A stretch of DNA of 60,857 nucleotides from a virus, in IMG/VR virus record IMGVR_UViG_3300041406_000131, positions 1-60,857 of that record, one strand, 5' to 3'. The notes below the pieces were generated by a model. It had not been told where the DNA came from. It did no database searches and saw nothing but the letters and a program-made list of their open reading frames with translations. The stretch's first letter is position 1, and the number at the start of each line of letters is the position of its first letter. The position numbers and the translations under genes were made by a program. This document shows positions 55,789-60,857 of this stretch, in pieces.

Positions 55789-56198
55789 GCGACAGCATTG
55801 AGGGCGAGATCCCCACGGTTCTGGACTGGGCGGCCGTCACTGCGGCTCTGGAAGCGCTCGGCATTCCGAAGATTAAAAATCTCCGGGCCGTCGAGATTGA
55901 CCCGCACGGCGTCGATCTGCGCTACCTCCTGCGCACCGAGACCAAGGCTGCAGCTGTCGGCGTCGTCGAGTTCGCCGTGCACATCCCCTACCGCTATCCC
56001 GACCAGCAGTCGGAAGGGAGTGAGACGTGCCGCTCCCCGAAGGCGGAAACACCGCCTGGCCACCACGCCAGCTCGACCCCGTCTTCGAACGCATCGACTC
56101 CTGGGACGCCTGGTGGACCGGAGACCCCGACCACCTCGCCGACCTCTACGGCAGCCACTACGCCGGCGGCTTCGACACCACCAGCCGCAAACGACTGA
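55785..56198 (+). CDS. Protein overlapping the portal gene by 172 bases, function unknown
   Basis: 137 residues from ATG 55785. Residues 1-80 look real (PTVLDWAAVTAALEALGIPK, then FAVHIPYRYPD). From about residue 81 the frame runs inside the portal gene and becomes Thr/Pro/Ser-rich, as a shadow frame would. Either the stop was lost and the reading frame extended, or the overlap is used. Confidence 0.6.
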   Translation: MSDSIEGEIPTVLDWAAVTAALEALGIPKIKNLRAVEIDPHGVDLRYLLRTETKAAAVGVVEFAVHIPYRYPDQQSEGSETCRSPKAETPPGHHASSTPSSNASTPGTPGGPETPTTSPTSTAATTPAASTPPAAND

Positions 56199-57619
56199 CC
56201 AACCACCCCAGCCAATATCGCGGCGGCATCGTCGGCCGCGCCGCACGCTGGTTCTGGGGCGCACCGATCCCCCTCGGTGAGCAGCGCGCCAAACTCCACA
56301 TCCCGCTCGCGGCCGACATCGCCGTGAAGTCCGCCAAGTTGTTGTTCTCCGAGCCACCCACCTTCAAGGCGAGCAACACGTCCACCCAGGACCGGCTTGA
56401 CAAACTGCTCGGCCACTCCTTCCGCGCCACCCTCCTGGAATCCGGTGACGTGTGCGCTGGGCTCGGAGGCGTGTACCTGCGGGCACTGTGGGACACCGAC
56501 ATCTCCGACAAGCCGTGGATGCACGCCAACCACGCCGACACCGCCGTTCCAGAGTGGAAAGGCGGCAAGCTGCGGGCATGCACGTTCTGGCGAGTACTAG
56601 AAGACGACGGCAACCGAGTCATCCGGCACCTCGAACGACACGAGCCAGGCGGGATCCTGCACGGCGTATACGAGGGCAGCGCCGACAAGCTCGGCCGACG
56701 CATGGCGCTCAACGACCACGAAGCGACCACCGAGTACGCCGACCTGGTCGACGAGGACTCCCGCATCGACACGAAGATCAAGGACCTGACGGTCCGGTAC
56801 GTGCCGAACATGAGGCCCAACAAGTACTGGCGGAAGATCCCCGCCGCATGCGAACTCGGCCGCGCCGACGTCGCTGGCGCGGAGCCGATGCTCGACGCGC
56901 TGGACGAGACGTGGACGTCGTGGATGCGGGACATCCGGCTAGCCAAGGGCCGCGTGATCGTCCCGGACGTGTACCTGCAGAACAACGGACCCGGTGCCGG
57001 GGCGAGCTGGGACGCGGAGCGGGAGATCTACTCGACGCTGAGCATGCTGCCGAAGCCGGGCGACGCGGCGACGATCACGGTGGCGCAGTTCGCGATCCGG
57101 GTCGAGGAGCACTCCCGCACCGCGCGGGAACTGTCACAGGCGATCGTGCAGGACTCCGGCTACAGCGGCGAAACCTTCGGGTTCCAAACCCAGTCGGGCC
57201 TGAAGACCGCGACCGAGGTGGCGGCCGACCAGGAGGACACCTACCTCACCCGCAGCCACAAGACGCTGTACTGGTCTCCGGCGCTCACTGAGATGGGTTC
57301 GGTGTTGCTGCAGCTGGACAACGCGCACTTCGGCGGCAGCTCCGAGATCGAGGAGCCGGAGATCGAGTGGCCGGACGGGGTCGCCGAAGATCTGGAGACG
57401 ATCGCGCGCACGGTGCAGCTGCTCGACGCGGCTGGCGCGGTGTCGACGCGGACGAAGGTGGAGATGGTGCACTCGGACTGGGACAAGACGCGTGTGGACG
57501 AGGAGGTAAAGGCGATCGAGGGCAGGCCCGTCGAGAACCCAGACACTTTCACCGGCGGGCAGATCGTCGTCAACCGACCACAGACCGAGGACGTGAGCGG
57601 TGGGCAGCCTGAGGCGTGA
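56027..57619 (+). CDS. Portal protein
   Basis: 530 residues from GTG 56027 after GGAAGGGAG. SPP1 gp6-like portal pattern: N-terminal PVFERIDSWDAWWTGDPDHL, a clip and stem region with FWGAPIPLGEQRAKLHIPLA, and the wing/crown helices at 390-440 (ATEVAADQEDTYLTRSHKTL). It forms the 12-mer through which DNA passes. It follows terminase and precedes the MuF-like gene. Confidence 0.9.
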   Translation: MPLPEGGNTAWPPRQLDPVFERIDSWDAWWTGDPDHLADLYGSHYAGGFDTTSRKRLTNHPSQYRGGIVGRAARWFWGAPIPLGEQRAKLHIPLAADIAVKSAKLLFSEPPTFKASNTSTQDRLDKLLGHSFRATLLESGDVCAGLGGVYLRALWDTDISDKPWMHANHADTAVPEWKGGKLRACTFWRVLEDDGNRVIRHLERHEPGGILHGVYEGSADKLGRRMALNDHEATTEYADLVDEDSRIDTKIKDLTVRYVPNMRPNKYWRKIPAACELGRADVAGAEPMLDALDETWTSWMRDIRLAKGRVIVPDVYLQNNGPGAGASWDAEREIYSTLSMLPKPGDAATITVAQFAIRVEEHSRTARELSQAIVQDSGYSGETFGFQTQSGLKTATEVAADQEDTYLTRSHKTLYWSPALTEMGSVLLQLDNAHFGGSSEIEEPEIEWPDGVAEDLETIARTVQLLDAAGAVSTRTKVEMVHSDWDKTRVDEEVKAIEGRPVENPDTFTGGQIVVNRPQTEDVSGGQPEA

Positions 57620-57630
57620 GGTGAGACCCG

Positions 57631-58758
57631 ATGCCGGTCGACCGCACCCTCGCCGAAGACCTCGCCACCACGCTCGTCGAGCTGTACGCGGCCGCTGAGA
57701 CCCGGCTCGCCGGAAAGCTCGGCATCCTGCTCCGCGCGGACATCTCCAAGCCGGACTGGGCCGAGCGCAAGCTCCTCCAGCTCGGCACGCTGCGCCGGTT
57801 CGCCGAACAACTCGTGGCCGCGCTGGCCGCCGACAGCTTCGGCACGATCAACGAGCTGGTCACGGCCGCGTACACACGCGGCGGCGAAGCCGCGCTCGAG
57901 GAACTCGCCCGTCTCGGTGGTGCCCGTGCCGGTGAACTCGCCGCGGTGCGGACCGCGCTGCCTGGTGGCGCGGCTGTGCAGCGGCTGGCGTGGTCGCTCA
58001 CGACTCGCACGCAGGGCACGCACCTGCGGATCGTGCGGGAGACGACCGACATCTACCGGGGCGTGGTCGCCCGCACGGTCGCCACCGGCACGCTGACGGG
58101 CACCGAGACGCGCAGGCAGACGGCACAGCGGGCGATGGATCAGTTGCTGGGCAAGGGAATCAGCGGCTTCACTGACCACTCCGGCCGCAACTGGGAACTC
58201 GCCTCGTACGTCGAGATGGCCACGCGGACGACGACCGCCCAGGCTGCGGTGCAGGGCCACCTCGACCGGCTCGGTGACCTCGACCTAGACCTGGTCATCG
58301 TGTCGAACGCCCCGCAGGAGTGCTCACGGTGTCGGCCATGGGAAGGCAAAGTGCTGGCCCGCAACGGGCCTGGCGGGCGGCGCACAGTCGAGGTGGAGCA
58401 CGCGACGATCGACGACCGCATGGTCCGCGTCGAGGTGGCCGGCTCGGTGGACGAGGCGGTCGGTGACGGGCTGATGCACCCGAACTGCCGGCACTCGCTC
58501 AGCGCTTACCTGGCGGGCGTGACGAAGCCGATCACGCACACGCGTGATGAGCAGGGCGACAAGGACCGGCAGAGGCTGCGCGCGCTCGAACGCGATGTGC
58601 GGGCAGCGCGCCTGCGCGAGGAAGCCGCGATCGACCCAGCCGCGAAGGAGAGGGCGGCCGCTGATGTACGCGCGGGCCAGGAGGCGATCCGGGTGCACGT
58701 TGACTCGACGACAGCCAAGCGGCAACCGCAGCGCGAGCTGATCGGCTCAGCCCGCTAG
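57631..58758 (+). CDS. Minor capsid protein (MuF / Phage_min_cap2-like)
   Basis: 375 residues from ATG 57631. Long helical N-terminus (1-190). The centre has GFTDHSGRNWELASYVEMAT, typical of the phage minor-capsid-2 family. A Cys-pair motif ECSRCRPWEGK and the HPNCRHSL motif follow. The end is charged and helical. It is usually ejected or sits inside the head at the portal. Its stop overlaps the antisense lipoprotein's stop. Confidence 0.88.
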   Translation: MPVDRTLAEDLATTLVELYAAAETRLAGKLGILLRADISKPDWAERKLLQLGTLRRFAEQLVAALAADSFGTINELVTAAYTRGGEAALEELARLGGARAGELAAVRTALPGGAAVQRLAWSLTTRTQGTHLRIVRETTDIYRGVVARTVATGTLTGTETRRQTAQRAMDQLLGKGISGFTDHSGRNWELASYVEMATRTTTAQAAVQGHLDRLGDLDLDLVIVSNAPQECSRCRPWEGKVLARNGPGGRRTVEVEHATIDDRMVRVEVAGSVDEAVGDGLMHPNCRHSLSAYLAGVTKPITHTRDEQGDKDRQRLRALERDVRAARLREEAAIDPAAKERAAADVRAGQEAIRVHVDSTTAKRQPQRELIGSAR

Positions 58759-59183
58759 GGCACGAGCGCCGTAAGTGCGGCTTCGTACCTGGGCCGGTCA
58801 GCCTGTGGCGTCTTGGCTGCCGCGTACGACAGCACGACCAGCTTGTGCCGGAACGCGCCCCCGGCGCCGTTCATGGCGTCGGCGTACTTCGTGGCTGCTG
58901 CCTCGTCAGCGAACGTCACGACGGTGATCGCGTCGGTGGTGACGAGCTGCGAGCACTTGTACGTCGTGCAGTTCTGCTGCGAGTTGTCCCGCGGCTTCGG
59001 CACTGAAAGGCCCTTCGCCGCGAACTCGTCGATGACCTGCTGAGCAGTCACGCCAGGCGCGCTGGCCGTTGTCGACGGCGCGGCTGGCGTCGAACTCATC
59101 AGCCTGTCGACCTTCTCTGACACACCGCTGCATCCGGTGAGGAGCAGCACCAAAGCCGCCACTGCGGGCACGAATCGAGTCAC
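58755..59183 (-). CDS. Lipoprotein, antisense in the late operon (superinfection-exclusion candidate)
   Basis: 142 residues from ATG 59183. Signal peptide with lipobox LLTGC (Cys18). A Thr/Ala/Pro-rich linker and a small domain (VTAQQVIDEFAAKGLSVPKP, NCTTYKCSQ disulfide-like pair, VVTFADEAAATKYADAMNGA) follow. Antisense and between the minor capsid and scaffold genes, it has its own expression, most likely in the lysogen. Short phage lipoproteins such as Llp and Ltp block DNA entry; the same role is inferred here. Confidence 0.85.
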   Translation of the reverse strand: MTRFVPAVAALVLLLTGCSGVSEKVDRLMSSTPAAPSTTASAPGVTAQQVIDEFAAKGLSVPKPRDNSQQNCTTYKCSQLVTTDAITVVTFADEAAATKYADAMNGAGGAFRHKLVVLSYAAAKTPQADRPRYEAALTALVP

Positions 59184-59262
59184 GACAGAACGTCGTCCCG
59201 CAGTGGTTTTGCGTTACCAACCCCTGGCCGGCTGACCCGGCCTTCGTGCCCCTGGAGGGCGA

Positions 59263-60093
59263 ATGCACACCACGTCTGGGACGCCTGGCGCGTCCGGCGA
59301 CCAGCATCTTCCTGTTCACCCGCGTACTGGCCTGCAGGCGATCGGATGGGGCCTTCGTGGCCCGATCTGGCCTGCGCTAGGCGGCGCCCCTGACGAGGGC
59401 GGCGGCACCGGCGGCGGCGATGGGGCGGACACCTCTGGCGGGAGTGACTCCGGCCAGCAGCAGGGCCAGCAGAACGACGGCAGCGCGGGCGGGACGGACT
59501 CCGGCCAGGGCGCCAGCGGGACGCAGAACGACACCGGCAAGTCCGGAGAGGACACGAAGCCGGAGCCCAAGGACGTCAAGGACTTCCCGACGGCAGCGCA
59601 GAAGTTGATTCGCGAGCTCCGCAAGGAGGCAGCGGACAACCGCACGAAGGCGACTGCGGCCGAGGAGTCGACGAAGAAGCAGCTCGACGCGATCGCTGTC
59701 GCCCTGGGCTTCAAGAAGGGCGAGGACGTCGACCCCGCGAAGTTGCAGGAGCAGTTGACCGCGGACGTCACCAAGGCGAACTCCGAACGCGACGAGGCTC
59801 GCCTCGAGCTCGCAGTGTTCAGGGCCGCCGACAAGCACGGCGCAGACCCCGGTGCGCTGCTCGACAGCCGCGAATTCCTCAAGGAAGTCGCCGAGCTCGA
59901 CGCCACCGACAAGGCCTTCGCCGACGACCTCACCGCGCTCATCAAGCAGCGAGTGAAGGACAACCCCACCCGCTACGGCCGCGAAGCCCCGAAGCCGAAG
60001 AAGTCCGGCTCCGAGCACATGAACGGCGGCACCCCCACCGAGCGCACGGGCAGCTTGCACGCCGCCGTCGCCAAAACCATGACCCGCACCTAA
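59263..60093 (+). CDS. Scaffolding protein
   Basis: 276 residues from ATG 59263 after CTGGAGG. Residues 45-105 are Gly/Ser/Asp/Gln-rich and disordered. A long coiled coil (about 110-190; AAQKLIRELRKEAADNRTKA) and a C-terminal helical, basic end (YGREAPKPKKSGSEHM) follow. This is the scaffold layout. The protein lies directly before the major capsid gene. Confidence 0.85.
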   Translation: MHTTSGTPGASGDQHLPVHPRTGLQAIGWGLRGPIWPALGGAPDEGGGTGGGDGADTSGGSDSGQQQGQQNDGSAGGTDSGQGASGTQNDTGKSGEDTKPEPKDVKDFPTAAQKLIRELRKEAADNRTKATAAEESTKKQLDAIAVALGFKKGEDVDPAKLQEQLTADVTKANSERDEARLELAVFRAADKHGADPGALLDSREFLKEVAELDATDKAFADDLTALIKQRVKDNPTRYGREAPKPKKSGSEHMNGGTPTERTGSLHAAVAKTMTRT

Positions 60094-60103
60094 GGAGGGG
60101 CGC

Positions 60104-60857
60104 ATGCCCATCACCCTTGCGCAGGCGGAAATCAACGCCCGCGCCGACATCGACCACGCGGTCATCCGCAACCTGCGCCAGTACTCCTGGCTGTGGGACC
60201 AGATCGTGTGGGACGACACCGCGACGCCTGGCACGGGTGGTGCCTCGCTGATCTACGGCTACACCCTGCTCAAGACCCCGCGCTCCGGCCAGTTCCGGGC
60301 GCTCAACACCGAGTACTCCGTCGACTCCGCGGTCCGCGAGCAGAAGTCTGTCGGGCTCAAGCCGTTCGGTGGCGCGTTCTCCATCGACCGTGTGCTGCGC
60401 TCGCTGGGCCCCGCGCAGACCAACGAGGTCACGTTCCAGATGCAGGAACTGATGACCGGCGCGACGATCCGGCTGCAGGAAGAGATCGTCAACGGTGACG
60501 TCGCTGTCGACGCCAACGGCTTCGACGGCCTCGACAAGCTGCTGACCGGCAGCACGACCGAGTACACCCCGAACTCCGCGTCCACCGCCTACGCGGACTG
60601 GTCGCCCGGTGCGATCGACACGCAGGCCAAGGCGAACATCCAGCTCGATGTCGTCGATGACTGGCTGTCCACTCTGGTGCCGTCCCGTGTCGGCGGTGGT
60701 GACCTCGGCGCACCGGGCGGACTTCCCGCCGGCCGCCGGGCGATCCTGGGCAACACCAAGAGCATCACCCGCATGCGGGCGCTCGCGCGGTGGGCTGGGA
60801 CCTACACGCAGACCAAGGACGACCTCGGTCGCCAGATCGAGTCCTACGGGCCGTGGA
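60104..60857 (+). CDS. Major capsid protein, N-terminal part (runs off the window)
   Basis: ATG 60104 with GGAGGGG upstream. The frame is open to the end and continues at base 2 of the window. N-terminal helix (ITLAQAEINARADIDHAVIR), then a beta domain with GASLIYGYTLLKTPRSGQFR, consistent with the HK97 fold. Full length is about 352 residues. The overlap of the ends with the start of the window closes the circle. Confidence 0.88.
   Translation, partial: MPITLAQAEINARADIDHAVIRNLRQYSWLWDQIVWDDTATPGTGGASLIYGYTLLKTPRSGQFRALNTEYSVDSAVREQKSVGLKPFGGAFSIDRVLRSLGPAQTNEVTFQMQELMTGATIRLQEEIVNGDVAVDANGFDGLDKLLTGSTTEYTPNSASTAYADWSPGAIDTQAKANIQLDVVDDWLSTLVPSRVGGGDLGAPGGLPAGRRAILGNTKSITRMRALARWAGTYTQTKDDLGRQIESYGPW
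60625..60857. repeat. Right copy of the terminal overlap (same as 1-233)
   Basis: 232 of 233 bases equal 1-233; the difference is C at 60730 against T at 106. Silent in the capsid frame (CCC GCC against CCC GCT, both Pro-Ala). Confidence 0.95.

Overview
The window is essentially one complete genome of a temperate, tailed (siphovirus-type) phage of a high-GC actinobacterium. The last 233 bases (60625-60857) repeat the first 233 with one substitution, so the sequence closes into a circle of about 60,624 bp. The break falls inside the major capsid gene. Very high GC, many GTG starts, 4-bp gene overlaps, a WhiB-family regulator, an F420-type PPOX protein and DUF2637/FtsK transfer-type genes point to an actinomycete host. 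Pseudonocardiales is a guess that I cannot prove from the sequence.

Layout. 53.3-60.8 kb and 1-14.2 kb (+ strand) form the late operon: small and large terminase, portal, MuF-like minor capsid protein, scaffold, major capsid, head decoration-type proteins, head-tail connectors, tail terminator, tail tube, tail chaperones G and GT (with a visible -1 slippery site), tape measure, distal tail and minor tail proteins. Two secreted or membrane-anchored genes lie antisense to the late genes (14.2 kb; a lipoprotein at 58.8 kb) and look like lysogenic-conversion morons. 14.8-16.7 kb is the lysis cassette: three membrane proteins around an M15-type endolysin. 16.9-19.9 kb is the lysogeny switch: tyrosine integrase, attP carrying the 3' end of a tRNA gene, a leftward HTH repressor and a rightward Cro-like gene with a leaderless promoter. 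19.9-42.7 kb (+) is the early region: HTH/excisionase-like proteins, DnaQ exonuclease, RecE-like nuclease, putative annealing protein, DnaB-N-like protein, P-loop ATPase, a bipolar iteron array (27.2-27.6 kb, origin candidate), WhiB, many small overlapping genes, two DNA methyltransferases and a RuvC-like resolvase.

42.7-51.2 kb is a minus-strand accessory block. Its right part looks like the transfer module of an actinomycete integrative-conjugative element (AICE) or Streptomyces plasmid: an FtsK/TraB-type DNA translocase with four membrane segments, a basic membrane protein, a DUF2637 (Spd-type) membrane protein, small hydrophobic proteins, an excisionase-like HTH protein, a GntR/UTRA (KorSA-like) regulator with matching operator palindromes, and an F420/PPOX-family cargo protein. 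A complete virion gene set next to this module is the most interesting feature: the element may be a phage-AICE hybrid.

Regulation. A conserved unit of about 40 bp with three 11-bp-spaced CTGTAGGCG repeats overlaps the promoters of the Cro-like gene and of the operon starting at 27775, and two more copies sit between attP and int. This suggests one regulator acting on all three sites. The GntR protein probably controls the accessory block through CTTG-N6-CAAG palindromes.
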